This document shows positions 18,901-28,449 of a DNA stretch of 64,000 nucleotides, piece by piece. A program made the translations under genes and the position numbers. Position 1 is the stretch's first letter. Each line of letters starts with the position of its first letter. The stretch comes from Aplysia californica (Eukaryota > Mollusca > Gastropoda > Aplysiida > Aplysiidae): assembly GCF_000002075.1 (NCBI RefSeq), contig NW_004797524.1, forward strand, positions 489,256 through 553,255, given 5' to 3'. Below the pieces are notes generated by a model. It searched no databases. It had not been told where the DNA came from and saw only the letters and a program-made list of their open reading frames with translations.

Positions 18901-21900
18901 AACCCAACATGTACCTCTCAACCAACATCTCAACTGAATTGGAGTAAAGCAGTTTGCTGCCTGCCCATTATGTGACTACCCCTCAGAGACAGTGGAACAT
19001 TATCTGTTCTTCTGTAGAAAACTAACTGATTTAAAGGGATGTTTTCTTCCCAAGCTACCCCACACATCTAATTGCCTCTACTCCTCAAGACAACAATTAG
19101 AACAGACATGCAGCTATTACCGAATGGCATCATGCAGAAGAGTTAATGCTCAGATGCTACTGGATCGCAAACAACAACAACCCCGTTGTACTGCCAGCCC
19201 CGCTTACTGCCCGGTTTTGCCAATGTACAAAAAGAATCCCCTCTATAAACATGGTATTTGCGCCTTTACACTGCTCTCCGCCAAATGTCTCAATGGTACA
19301 GTCCTTATTAAACTACTGTAAATTTACCCTGTTGTATCGCCAGCAAACTAGCCGCCAGTAATACACAGTACACACTGGGGAACACATGGCAGAGCTGGAG
19401 CGCGAGAACGGAACTGAATCGCCACTCTTCCCTGCGGAACGCGATTCACGATTCACTTCAGCGGAATGCGGAATAATATCGCCTTCCGATTCCCGATTCA
19501 CTCCCCTGTCACTGTCACCACCTTGTGGCTTGTTTGTAACCTACTGCTGGGTTGTGAGTTGAGTCTTGAGCACAAGAACGGAATGGAAGACTTATTATGG
19601 CTCTCCTTTATTTTACAAAAGATGGTATAGTCCAACCCCCCTATTAAAACATAATGAACGGATTCCAACCAATAGACTAGGAATTTTATAGAGCCATTGT
19701 TTTAGCAAATCATGGGGGGGGGGGGGGTGAATTTATGGGGTCGCTAATTGAAGTCAATAGAGCAGCACAACGAAGAGTGGGGAGGGGGGGGCGGAGAGGA
19801 TGGTGGGGCAACAAGGGTGGGACTCGCGAAGAGGCGTTGATATGACACTGTTCTGTTTCATGCATACAACGAGTCCGAGGCTTAGTGTTCCACGAGCGCT
19901 CGCTAACTCGCGGTTCTTTGAATCCGACTGAATCGCGAGTCACCACTCTCAGATTTGGTGAGCAGGATCCAGCTCTAACACACAGCGCACGTCACATCCC
20001 CTGAATGATTGCTTGACACATTTCACACTCACGTTTCTACAAGCTAGGCCTATGTGTAGATCAAACTCTTTTCACCAATTTGCTCCCTCCCCGCCCATCC
20101 CACCTCTCCACCCTTGTCTTGTAAATTTCAGGTAATATGGATAGCTCTTCAGTGATGTAAGCTTAGTTTGTCTTAAGCGAACACAATAGGCCTTCCATGT
20201 GTAATGTAAAAAAGTAGTTTACAATTATATAAAACATCACTTTATAATTCAGCATCAAATTCACTTCCCGCGTGGTGCGCTGATTATGAAAATGCTATTA
20301 TATTAAAGCTTTGGTCAATATTTAAAAAAATTGGAATTAAAGATATTTTATTTAGTAAGGACTCGCACCCAAGTGTAAGTGGCTGATCGAAGGGAGATAA
20401 TTCATTACTTCATCTAGTGATTGGTAGAAAAATTCCTTTGACGTAGGACAGTAGGTGCTTCATGTATTTAACAGAGGACATGAAAACCTCATTGTACCAC
20501 CTGCCTCGCTGTACCGCCAACTTCATGCTCGTCCCAAGGTATGCCGTGTAATGAGGTTTGGCTGATGATAATAACTTAATAACAGTATACCGGTACATTT
20601 ATGAAAGAGTTGCTGTACATTAAATAGGCTAGTATTTGTGATACTTGTCATTGTGGAAGTTGTTGATATTATATTTTATTGTGATGTGCCTAGAGCCATC
20701 AGGGAGTGGGCATTATAAAAGTGATCTTACGTGTATGATATGGAGCATCTGGGAAACTCTACAAACCAAACTTGATTCAGGTTGACTCTTACTGAAGTTT
20801 ACAAATGTTCAGGTGTTAAATTTCCATGGAACTGCAGGAGTCAGTCTTTGCGAAGATTTTGACATGTTAGGAGTTCATATAAAAATCATTGCCATGTCAA
20901 AATCATTTGCCATCTTCACCACATTCTGCTCTGGGATTTTTTAGCAATTCTGTGATTTCTGTTTGCCTCTAGCCGAGCATAGTAAAGTCAGTTCCTGGGT
21001 GGTTAGCAGGTGCTCTGGTGTAGTTTGCTCCTTGTCTTTCGTCCATGTCTCTCCTCCATCTATTTTGTGTTTGTGACACCTCTGATCTTCAGCACTTATG
21101 TGACCTAACTGTTTGGCAAGTGCCGCAAAAATCTCACTAACAAACCAAAAGTCAATGCCTTGCATGCTGCCGTCTGTTTTGTACATTTTTAAATACAATA
21201 TCAATACACTGCGTAATATTAGATCGATCATTGCTTCCAACCAGTGCGTGAAAAACATATTTAGTACGTTTTGAAGGTCTTATAAGTATGGAAATTGATC
21301 GCTTTTAAGGACAAGCGGGCTAGCCCACATTTTGGGGGTTTCCAGAAATCTTGACCTACACCAAAAGTGAACATTGCCCTACCTATAGGAGAAGTTTGGT
21401 TTCATTGGTGTGTCTATTTGTTTGGTTACAGAGAAAACTCTCCTTTTTTTTTAAAGGAACTAAACAAGGGTCCAAAAACTTTACCTTTGATTTTCTCAAT
21501 TTCAGGATAGCCACCTTGCACATAAAAGCGACCAATTAATTGTCATGTTTTGGAAAAACTTGCGCATATTTTCTTTTTTCTGGTATTACTTGTCTCAGAC
21601 TTGCCAGTGCTGAAGAAATCTTATGAACTTTCAAGACCTGATAAAATTATGAATGAGAATGAAGCCCATAAGTCATTTCAGTCTGTATCCTTACTACAGT
21701 TACTGAGTTAGTGTTAGTTCTTGAGCAAGAATTTATTGAAAGCAGAAAAGTGTGTGTAAAGGATTTGGATGTGCCTCCTTGGATATTGTTCATCATCTTG
21801 ACCTGCCACATGGGTACAGTATGTTTTTGGGATTTGAAAAGTTGGTAGCTGTGTATTACATCGTGTGGATGTTTCTATTATTCTGATTTTGTACCGGACT

Positions 21901-22052
21901 GACCAATAATTATCTTCTTCTTCTTTTTCCATCAGGTGAGGTCTGTACCTACAGTTGTAGCTATCAAGAATGGCAAGATTCAGAATCAGTTTGTTGGTGT
22001 GATTGATGATGACCAAATCAAGGCATTTATTGAAAAACTTGTCATCTCGTGA
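12981..22052 (+). CDS. TXN2: Mitochondrial thioredoxin
   Basis: Disulfide reductase of the mitochondrial matrix, working with thioredoxin reductase and supplying peroxiredoxins. Three coding exons, 12981-13264, 17054-17177 and 21936-22052, give 174 aa; donors GTGAGT and GTAAGC and all phases fit. The ATG at 12981 lies two bases after a TTTTCAG acceptor, so an upstream 5' untranslated exon is expected, probably ending at 12782 before GTAAGT. The first 60 or so residues are rich in Arg, Ser and Met with few acids, as in a mitochondrial presequence. The active site WCGPC (residues 96-100) is assembled across intron 1. The cis-proline is in SVPTV (Pro141), and VDIDD and FVG motifs are present. 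Human TXN2 is 166 aa, so length is normal. Introns 1 and 2 (3.8 and 4.8 kb) hold SINEs, fold-back repeats and a LINE nested in a DNA element. Confidence 0.95.
13265..14090. other. Thioredoxin intron 1, 5' part
   Basis: No exon is seen. A G run of about 20 bases lies at 13844-13864; otherwise unremarkable AT-rich intron. Confidence 0.4.
14096..16145. repeat. Composite fold-back region in thioredoxin intron 1
   Basis: The words TAAGGGAGAACGACGAATG and its inverse CATTCGTCGTTTTCCCTTAC recur at about 14105-14126, 14238-14260 with 14279-14304, 15848-15885, 15921-15942 and 16112-16135. The outermost pair is inverted (CTGCTGTCGTAAGAGAAAAC at left, the inverse of GCCGTTGTAAGGGAAAACG at right), so the whole 2 kb could be one element. 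The 14215-14345 piece is a hairpin of about 75 bp with extra flank, homologous to 47020-47170 in opposite orientation. A SINE-V copy lies inside. No coding frame or clear target duplication was found. Confidence 0.6.
14735..15098 (-). mobile_element. SINE-V copy, full length
   Basis: On the minus strand it starts near 15098 with a tRNA-like head, GTGGCGTCGGTGGCCTAGTG, then box-B-like GGGTTCGAATCCCG. It continues through CCTTGGGAAAGGCACTTTAC and ends at TGCGCTATACAAATGCTAT followed by an ATT microsatellite (about 14739-14762 on the plus strand). Head, body and tail are all present, so it defines the family in this window. A truncated copy is at 10.5 kb and a decayed one at 32.7 kb. Confidence 0.9.
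16345..16440 (+). mobile_element. SINE-B fragment (3' part)
   Basis: GAGGATAGACATAAAATTTA, then AGGTCCCACCTCACCTCTTA and AATAACTTAAT, match by eye the 3' half of the copy at 58.42-58.64 kb. There the corresponding run is GACAGACGTTTAAG, then AAAGGTCCCGCCTCTTAAAT. No head is present. Confidence 0.55.
16694..16873 (+). mobile_element. S repeat copy (GC-stem type)
   Basis: Complete copy from GGGTGGTTGGCCGGTGCTCT to GCCGTAAAACCTCTAG and a short CTACTAAA tail. The 3' stem is GGCGCTC paired with GAGCGCC around a loop of about 20 bases. It lies in thioredoxin intron 1, just upstream of exon 2. Confidence 0.9.
17557..20564. mobile_element. pogo-like element split by a LINE insertion
   Basis: The left end is CAGTCAAACCCCGTTGTAC (17557-17575), preceded by TA. 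The right end, read inverted from 20564, is CAGCCAAACCTCATTACACG, an imperfect match. The right flank is not a clean TA, so the exact end is uncertain. Removing the LINE and its duplicated target leaves about 1.4 kb without a visible transposase. The element lies in thioredoxin intron 2. Confidence 0.55.
17576..19178 (+). mobile_element. 5'-truncated LINE with RNase H (I/Nimbus- or Jockey-like)
   Basis: Flanked by a perfect 13-bp duplication AACCCCGTTGTAC (17563-17575 and 19179-19191). The frame running from 17576 to a stop at 18935-18937 encodes the end of a reverse transcriptase (PVYLGVQLD, with RKKAMKRL), then an RNase H domain: YTDGSA, AEQQAI, FTDSLS and [15 protein letters not shown] carry its acidic residues. 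The TGA stop interrupts HLN*IG. The same frame continues through a CCHC knuckle, [18 protein letters not shown]. The stop is best explained as CGA to TGA by CpG deamination. The tail is a short CAA repeat. RNase H rules out LINEs without that domain; the clade is a guess. Confidence 0.9.
20997..21142 (+). mobile_element. S repeat copy, diverged (AT-stem type)
   Basis: Starts GGGTGGTTAGCAGGTGCTCT, lacks part of the middle, and ends AGCACTTATGTGACC, then GGCAAGTGCCGCAAAAATCT. The stem is of the CACTT/AAGTG type. It is an older copy in thioredoxin intron 2. Confidence 0.75.
21297..21533. mobile_element. MITE with GATCGCTTTTAAGGACAAG ends (copy 1)
   Basis: A 237-bp sequence whose left end GATCGCTTTTAAGGACAAGC is the inverse of its right end (GCACATAAAAGCGACC). 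AATT borders both sides. A second copy lies in reverse at 59801-60049. No coding frame. The superfamily was not assigned. Confidence 0.7.
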
Positions 22053-22854
22053 TTAGAATGAAAGTGATGCTCTGTATGTTAAATTTGTCTTCTGTGAATA
22101 TAAAGTATTAGTTGGATGATTTGGTTTGGTTGACTGGATAATCAGAAAATGTTGTACATGGCTTGTTGCCATGTCTTTCAGACTATTTAATCATTGACAC
22201 ACTTTTCTATTTGTTTTTGTATTTGCTTTATGCAGGAGTTCATGTTGCTTCACCCTACAAATAACTTTTTACTTTATAATGTGAATTGCAGACTATCTAC
22301 ATAAAGGAATATAATGTGTAATTCAGTCTGAATCTGAAGTGCATATGAAGATTTTAATTTACAGCACTTAAAAACTAGTCTTGGTATTATGAAGACTACC
22401 CAAGGTAGGGGTTATAAAGATTGACAAGGATACTTTTAGCCTACAGTTGTCAGTTGTCGGTGAACTAATGATAGAGATTGTTGGCCATTGTAAGCAGAAA
22501 GGCTACATATTGTTTTCAAAAGTTAAAGAGAAAAGGGTTTTATTCAGTAAATTGGTCGATGAAATAGCTCACTCTGTTGATATTATGGAAACGACTGAGA
22601 AAGACTGATTTATTAATGAATAAACTAATCATTTTCATCAAACAACGACTTCATTTTTTTTTTTCCGTTTTAGTTTTAATGCCTTGTTGGGGTTCTTTAA
22701 AAACATTTTTTTTTAGAGTCTTTGTAACTGGAAGTGAGGTCATGATGTCATGGTATGGGCTGAAGGACTTCTGTCGAATGTGTCTCATTTGTTGTACTGT
22801 TACATAATATTATTACTCCGTTGCTAAGGAATGATGATTTCATCCCATTCAAAG

Positions 22855-22985
22855 CTGCGGGTAGGTGGTGGGGGTCACTGGTAGGTCCTACTCCTCTACT
22901 TTCTCTCTGTTGTTTCTGTCTGTTTGTCTTACTTTTTTCCAGTAGGCCTACCAAATGAAATTGCCATTTTGTGTCCATGTGCATC
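22855..22985 (+). mobile_element. SINE-C copy
   Basis: GGGTCACTGGTAGGTCCTAC, then TTTCTCTCTGTTGTTTCTGT, a CTTACTTTTTTCC run and CATGTGCATCTCTTTACCC match by eye the repeats at 56.05, 58.06-58.27 and 58.66 kb. The family is about 150 bp. Its origin is unknown. Confidence 0.6.
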
Positions 22986-23287
22986 TCTTTACCCAAACGC
23001 AAAATTCAAACCATTCAAATCCCTCACACTCACCACAGTCTCTATTGAATATACTGAACATGGTGAACCTGCATCTGTGGTGTGACAGTGAGGCTTTGTG
23101 CTGGCGCACGCAGGAAACCTGAATTCAATTCCAGAGTGGGGAGAAGACTTTTATTGATTTGAGTATCTTAGTCTTTCTGCTGGGATGTTTTTTCCCTCTC
23201 AGTCCAGGTTGGCCCAGACAGGCTATGTTCGAAGCTCATCTCCTAATTGATCTAAATTGTATTTTAAGAACAGAGCAATAACACAAA

Positions 23288-23690
23288 ACCTTGTGTACAC
23301 ATGAAGGAAGGGGGCTCTCATGGTCTGAAGGTTATGGTGTTCGCCTCTCATGCCATAGGTCCCGGGTTCGAAACCTGACAGCGACGGAAAATTTTATTGT
23401 ATAAAATTGTCTCTTTTTCCCTCTGTTCCTGCTCCCAAACGTCCATGTTCTGTCGTCGCCTTCGTCTCCACATTCTAAGCTTCCTGGGAAGCATACAGTG
23501 CAAGCAGCTGATTAAACGCCCACACACTAACTGAAAAGATCTTTCGCTGTCTATTACCATGTTCCCATTCTCACTTGAAATGAAGTGAGGGAAATTCGTG
23601 TAAAGTCATAGCTAAGTGTATTTCCCAAGGACAGGACGGGATACCAACCGACGACCTTACAGTTGCGAGTCCGAGAGCCTAACCACAAGG
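23288..23690. mobile_element. Tail-to-tail fusion of a SINE-L head and a SINE-V head
   Basis: From 23288 the plus strand carries the SINE-L tRNA-like head (GGGGGCTCTCATGGTCTGAAG to GGTTCGAAACCTG) and the start of its body. Near 23465 this switches to a SINE-V body in the opposite orientation, with its decayed tRNA-like head ending near 23690. Both lack their 3' ends at the junction, which simple 5' truncation cannot explain. Confidence 0.65.
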
Positions 23691-24401
23691 GGGGGGGGGG
23701 GATCTTTGAATTATGAACCTATCTAATTAAATTACGGGGTAGGTGGACAGAGCAACTACCGCCCAGTTCAGCAGCCAACATGTCTTTTGACAATGGTTGG
23801 AAGAGATACAATATTATGTTCTTCTTTCAACCATACGAATGGTTTTTGTCTTCTTCCAGCTCTAGTCGTCATTATCAACTGCCAGATCTGTGACAAACAC
23901 TGTTTATCAATATTTAAAAAAATAATACATGTACATGTATCATGGCTCTCCATTCTTTTCTTTGCGAGGGTGTTCTAAAACATACATTAGCCTGATCTTT
24001 TTCCGTCACCTATCTGTTATGGCTCTCCAATTAGGTTGCTCGGAGTTCACCAAATGAGATTCGAACAAACCAATAAGAACCTCGACCTTTTACATCTAGG
24101 TATATCTGTCACTGTTATCTCTGTTCAATGCAGAGACTAGAACCAACAGGCGAGACTACTGTGCCTTATCTGAAACAATCGCTCATTACATCACGCCGTC
24201 AAAGGCAGTACCGTAAATACGCGTTGGAAGAGGCAGTAATTTCGTCATTCAGCAATATTATAAGTGCTACCAATACAAGTTTATCAACATAAACTTACTT
24301 CAAAAGCTTAAACATAAACTTGAACGAATGGATGATGTGGGGAAGACTAGGACATTATAATTTGTTGTTGGTAATGGTGATATTTTGTTTGTTTGTTTTA
24401 G

Positions 24402-24687
24402 TCTTGAACTTGAAGCAAAGAAATGACAGGATCGCCGATGTCTGTTGCAGATCTAGTGTTCGACGATGCTGATACTAGTGATACATACAGAATTTCAAGT
24501 GTATACAGTAATGGCTTCGGCCTTTGCAGTAGTTTACATGTTAGGTACGCCCACCTATGTAACTGCCTCAGACCTAACATTCCGCATGGGAGATTGAGAG
24601 TCCTGTACCCAGTTTCTGTCTGAATACTGAGACTCACCTATTTACATATTCGAAGATTTGTACAAGTGCAAGACAAAGGATACCACC
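24402..24687 (+). promoter_or_regulatory. Probable 5' untranslated exon of the Ly6-Ig gene, with upstream ORF
   Basis: A pyrimidine-rich TTTGTTTGTTTGTTTTAG ends at 24401 and looks like a splice acceptor, so the main gene probably has a 5' untranslated exon further upstream. The leader that follows contains an upstream ATG at 24423 opening a 66-codon frame that stops at 24623, 64 bases before the main ATG. Such an upstream frame could lower translation of the main protein. Its peptide resembles nothing I know. Confidence 0.45.
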
Positions 24688-26940
24688 ATGATGTATCTGA
24701 TGGAAGTTTTCCTCATACTAAGCACGGCTCTGATTATGACATCAGCTGTTGGGCCCTTGTGTTTTGAATGTGTGGGCGTGGAGAATCCTTACGAGTGTAA
24801 AAATATAGTTCGATGCAAAGAGAACCAAATGTGTTTTTCCACGAGGTACATTGACTATCACAACGGGAAGGAGTTCTGGGACCTGAGCTGTAAAACGGCG
24901 TCTTTCTGTATCGCTGTAGGGATTCACACAGGGCGCCGTCGTCGAGACTCTGACTCTGACAATTGGGCTGCACAAAGGATTATAAGTACCCAGCATGCTC
25001 AAGATGAGGCGTTTCAACGACACTCTAGAGAGATTAATGACCACCTTGCTCTCTGCTCCTCATGCTGTCCCGGTGATCACTGCAATACCAACGTGTGTCT
25101 TACAGGCGTGATCAAACCACCGAAAGGTCTTTCTTGCTACTCTTGTCAGGACGTCAAGGACCCGGCTGACTGCAGACTTGTTGAAAATTGCAAGTTAGGG
25201 GAGAGCTGTGCTGTATGGACAACGCCAAACGGCCTGCTAAGTCTGGGGTGTAAATCCAGCAGTGTGTGTACTGTGGAAGGTAATCAGATTTTCTACGGGA
25301 AACGAGCTCTTGGCGTAAACGCATTTTCTTCACAGCCTTCTCAAACACCGGCAGCTGTTACGGGTAATAGAGGCGTGCGTGCATCTCGCTATGAAATGCC
25401 GAGAACATACGTAACACCGTTTCCCAGCATGAACTTACTGCAAAAGTTCGGTGCCGGTAACTTCCAGCTTAGCGCAGTCGAGCAAGGCTCTGATGTTTAT
25501 GACGTCTCCGGATTCCATAGACGATCGGTGAGCTCAGGATGTCGTGCTTGCTGTGACAGCAACTTCTGCGCCCAGCGTTACTGCTCGCGCGTCACGTCGT
25601 TACCCCAGGGCGTGGTCACCGTCACAGCGCCGCCTACTACGACGCCAACGACAACAACAACCACTACCACCACGACAACAACAGCTGCCCCCACCACCAC
25701 CACAACAACAGCCGCCCCCACCACTACCACAACAACAACCACTACCACCACAACACCGAAACCATTGTCCGTGAACATCGACCCTGTCTCTCAGAACGTC
25801 ACTGAGGGCGACAATACGGCTGTCACTTGCCTCGTTCGTGGACAGCCGCCAATACACGTCACCATCGAGAAGAAAAATTCCGGAACATCTCCGACTGTCT
25901 TCTGTGATGAGCAAATATTGGTAGATCGGAAAAATATTTCATGCAGATTATCTCAGGTGCCGTTATCACTTTCAGGAAGTATGCAGTGCAAGGCAACTAA
26001 TGCGTTTGAGAGTACTTTTTCAACAGCTCAGCTGTTTGTCAAAGAACGTATAATTCCTTTCTCAGTGACACAGAAACCGACGGATACGGACTTGACTCCT
26101 GGTATTACCACAGAAATCTTCTGCGGTGTCCGCGGCAAACCGACTGCCCATTACACATGGCTGAGGAACGTGTCCGGAGTTCTTAACAAAGTGGTCAACG
26201 GCAGTGCAGTGTCCAGTTACTACGACACACGTACTGATGCAGCAGTACTGGCAGTCACTGGAAAAAGCTCGGCCGCTGATGGCGTCTATACGTGCAGAGC
26301 TAAGAACACGCACGAGACTATGGATTTCATGTTCACGCTAAAAACACTGACTGATGTGGCAGTAGTTTCTCATACCCCTAGTAGCATTACAATAGGGGCA
26401 CCGCCTTCTCAAACTGAAGTAACCGTATCTTGCGTTTTTCATAGCTATCCTTCCCCGTCAGTGGAGTGGACCTATAAAACAGAGCGCGGTTTAGTTGCTA
26501 AATTGCCTAAACAAAACTTCAGCGCTTCGTCAACTGGAGACAAGACAGAAAGTCAGCTGACCATCAAAGTGGACTTTATCAAAAAGAACGCTCTGTCGGG
26601 AGTCACGTGTTTTGGGGACAACGGGTACGGGAAGGTGAATGCGTCAACTTCCATAACAATTCAAATGCCCGCCAAGATCACCACACCTGCTCAGAACTAT
26701 ACAGTCCAACATGGACACAGCCTAGCAATCAACTGCGATGTGACAGGAAACCCTCAGCCAGTGATCAATTGGCAATTTCTTGACGAGTACGGATTGCCGT
26801 CAGTATTGCCAAACATTCGTTTGGAAAACCAAGCAAGGAGACTAATTGCTGATAAAGTAAGTTTCCCAGGGACGATTATCTGCATGGCATCTAATTCACT
26901 TGGAACAGATGAAGCCAGCTTCGGAATTAAAGTTATATGA
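24688..26940 (+). CDS. Secreted Ly6-like x2 / Thr-rich / Ig-like x4 protein, single coding exon
   Basis: 750 aa. I chose the ATG at 24688 (ACCACCATG context), since the frame has no earlier ATG. Residues 1-21 are a signal peptide (MEVFLILSTALIM core). Two cysteine modules follow, 25-137 and 150-299, each with 12 Cys at nearly identical spacing: C-x2-C-x8-C-x5-C-x5-C, x18 or x13, C-x5-C, then a long loop and C-x2-CC-x4-C-x4-C. The CC....C ending is Ly6/uPAR-like. Residues 311-358 are a Thr/Ala/Pro linker, likely O-glycosylated. Four Ig-like domains follow with cysteine pairs 381/434, 479/536, 582/641 and 683/732; the first lacks the core Trp. At least seven N-glycosylation sequons are present. 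No transmembrane or GPI signal, so a secreted protein is expected. A recognition or adhesion role is inference from domains. AATAAA at about 27491 may end the transcript. Confidence 0.88.
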   Translation: MMYLMEVFLILSTALIMTSAVGPLCFECVGVENPYECKNIVRCKENQMCFSTRYIDYHNGKEFWDLSCKTASFCIAVGIHTGRRRRDSDSDNWAAQRIISTQHAQDEAFQRHSREINDHLALCSSCCPGDHCNTNVCLTGVIKPPKGLSCYSCQDVKDPADCRLVENCKLGESCAVWTTPNGLLSLGCKSSSVCTVEGNQIFYGKRALGVNAFSSQPSQTPAAVTGNRGVRASRYEMPRTYVTPFPSMNLLQKFGAGNFQLSAVEQGSDVYDVSGFHRRSVSSGCRACCDSNFCAQRYCSRVTSLPQGVVTVTAPPTTTPTTTTTTTTTTTTAAPTTTTTTAAPTTTTTTTTTTTTPKPLSVNIDPVSQNVTEGDNTAVTCLVRGQPPIHVTIEKKNSGTSPTVFCDEQILVDRKNISCRLSQVPLSLSGSMQCKATNAFESTFSTAQLFVKERIIPFSVTQKPTDTDLTPGITTEIFCGVRGKPTAHYTWLRNVSGVLNKVVNGSAVSSYYDTRTDAAVLAVTGKSSAADGVYTCRAKNTHETMDFMFTLKTLTDVAVVSHTPSSITIGAPPSQTEVTVSCVFHSYPSPSVEWTYKTERGLVAKLPKQNFSASSTGDKTESQLTIKVDFIKKNALSGVTCFGDNGYGKVNASTSITIQMPAKITTPAQNYTVQHGHSLAINCDVTGNPQPVINWQFLDEYGLPSVLPNIRLENQARRLIADKVSFPGTIICMASNSLGTDEASFGIKVI

Positions 26941-27840
26941 TACATGTGTGGAAAAAAGTACGTGCGCGCATTATAGACTTGAATCATGGTATTCTAGACC
27001 ATGCAATGAAAAACTGCAGCTCTTAGTCTTTGCTTTCTCTAAAACTTTAGCTGCGAAATATGAGCACCGTGGGCGTCCAAAGAAGGGCAAAAACACCACT
27101 CTCACTATAGCTTAAGTGGAGTGCGCACATCACCACCCCCACCCCTTCCCCCTTTTCCCACGTCCTTCAAATAGAGTCAAATGGTGTGCTCTATTATAAA
27201 ATTATAAACTGGAATTACGTCAGTGTGCAGATCTAGGATATTAAAAGACAAAAGTCTATGGCACGCAACAAGACAACTTCGCCCCTCCACCCTTCCCTGA
27301 ATTGACCCATTCGCTGCTTCAGATAATGGGTAGTTGACGTCATAACTAGTCATTACCCTGAAACCTAATTCATCGTACTTGTCATCATGTCTTCTGTCAA
27401 ACACTGTCCTCTCAACAACAAAAATTTTCAAATAATAAAAAAAAAAAGAAGAAAAATACTGTACAGTTTGTTATGTTGCTCTTGATAAGAAATAAAGAGT
27501 CGTAACGGGGCAGACTGGCCAAATGTTTCATTCCGCTCATCTCAGTACATGTACTTAAATCTATAAAGATGAGTCTGCTAGTAAAGCACATAAATGTTTA
27601 ATGGATCACTGTCCTATCTTTTCCCCACACAATTGTTAACGGTTTGTTTACACAGGGAGCATAAATCTTCCTCCTCAAATGCCAGATCAGAATCATGACA
27701 TAATTATATCGGCCATCACGGTTCGCCAGTATGTATACTGTTCGACTGTCCTCGAAATATCACGTTTGCCTTTCATTTGGAACGGGTATTACGTCAGTGC
27801 ACACAATCTAAGATATCACGATAAATTCTATGACATATTT
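26941..27840. other. 3' flank of the Ly6-Ig gene
   Basis: No exon is seen. An A-rich run at 27435-27450 and AATAAA near 27491 are possible transcript ends. Two diverged copies of a roughly 60-bp segment containing ATTACGTCAGTG lie at about 27215-27265 and 27788-27835. Confidence 0.45.
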
Positions 27841-27844
27841 TTGT

Positions 27845-28385
27845 AAGCGTATTACGACGCATGGACATACATGTGTAGGTAGATATAAGGTCATAATATG
27901 AGCGCACGAAACACACCAGACATTTTCAGTTGATAGGAACTTTTTTATTTTGCCCAGGTGACGGCCGATGCCTACGCTTATTTTATCGATTTTGGACCAC
28001 AAAGTACAAAGTAAAGGGATCTTGAATTAACGTACGCAACTTTCACACGGGACCTCCGATATTTTTTGCCCTTGCCCGAGAAGGCTAGGTGTAGATCTTT
28101 CCTATCACAAGATCAGGGGTGTGGCTTAAGACAGCAGTAAGTGGCCAAGGAGGAGCAGTAGAAAGAGTCAGGAGCAAAGGAGTTGAGGGAGGGGGTGGGA
28201 GGAGCAGGAAGTGGAGACGAAAGCAGAAGACAGAATATTGCTAGTTGCTAGAGAGCAGGAAAGGAGGTGAAAAGTGACACTTACTTTTTTAGAGTAGAAA
28301 ATTTTCCGTCGCTATCCGGATTCGAACCCGGGACATATTGAATGAGAGGCGAACACGCCTTAACATCTAGGCCACGAGAGCCCCC
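27845..28385 (-). mobile_element. SINE-L copy
   Basis: On the minus strand it opens at about 28385 with GGGGGCTCTCGTGGCCTAGA (box-A-like) and the box-B-like GGGTTCGAATCCGG. It runs through the family body to a decayed tail near 27845. The head is better preserved than in the other copies. Confidence 0.85.
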
Positions 28386-28449
28386 GTCCTGGACTTTATT
28401 CCAGTGACGAGACATAACGAGCCGGAGCCACCGACTCAGCTGAACGGTG

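Larger units (their letters stand above)
22053..24401. other. Interval between thioredoxin and the Ly6-Ig gene
   Basis: Holds the thioredoxin 3' untranslated region, two SINE remnants (listed separately) and otherwise no exon that I can support. An AATAAA at about 22618-22623 may be a distal poly(A) signal for thioredoxin. Confidence 0.4.

Noticed and set aside
24658-24687. Earlier start for the Ly6-Ig protein
   Set aside because: The first codon there is TTG. The first ATG, in good context and followed by a signal peptide, is at 24688.
28320-28385. tRNA gene
   Set aside because: Boxes A and B are recognisable, but the arms do not pair and the same segment heads several SINE-L copies.
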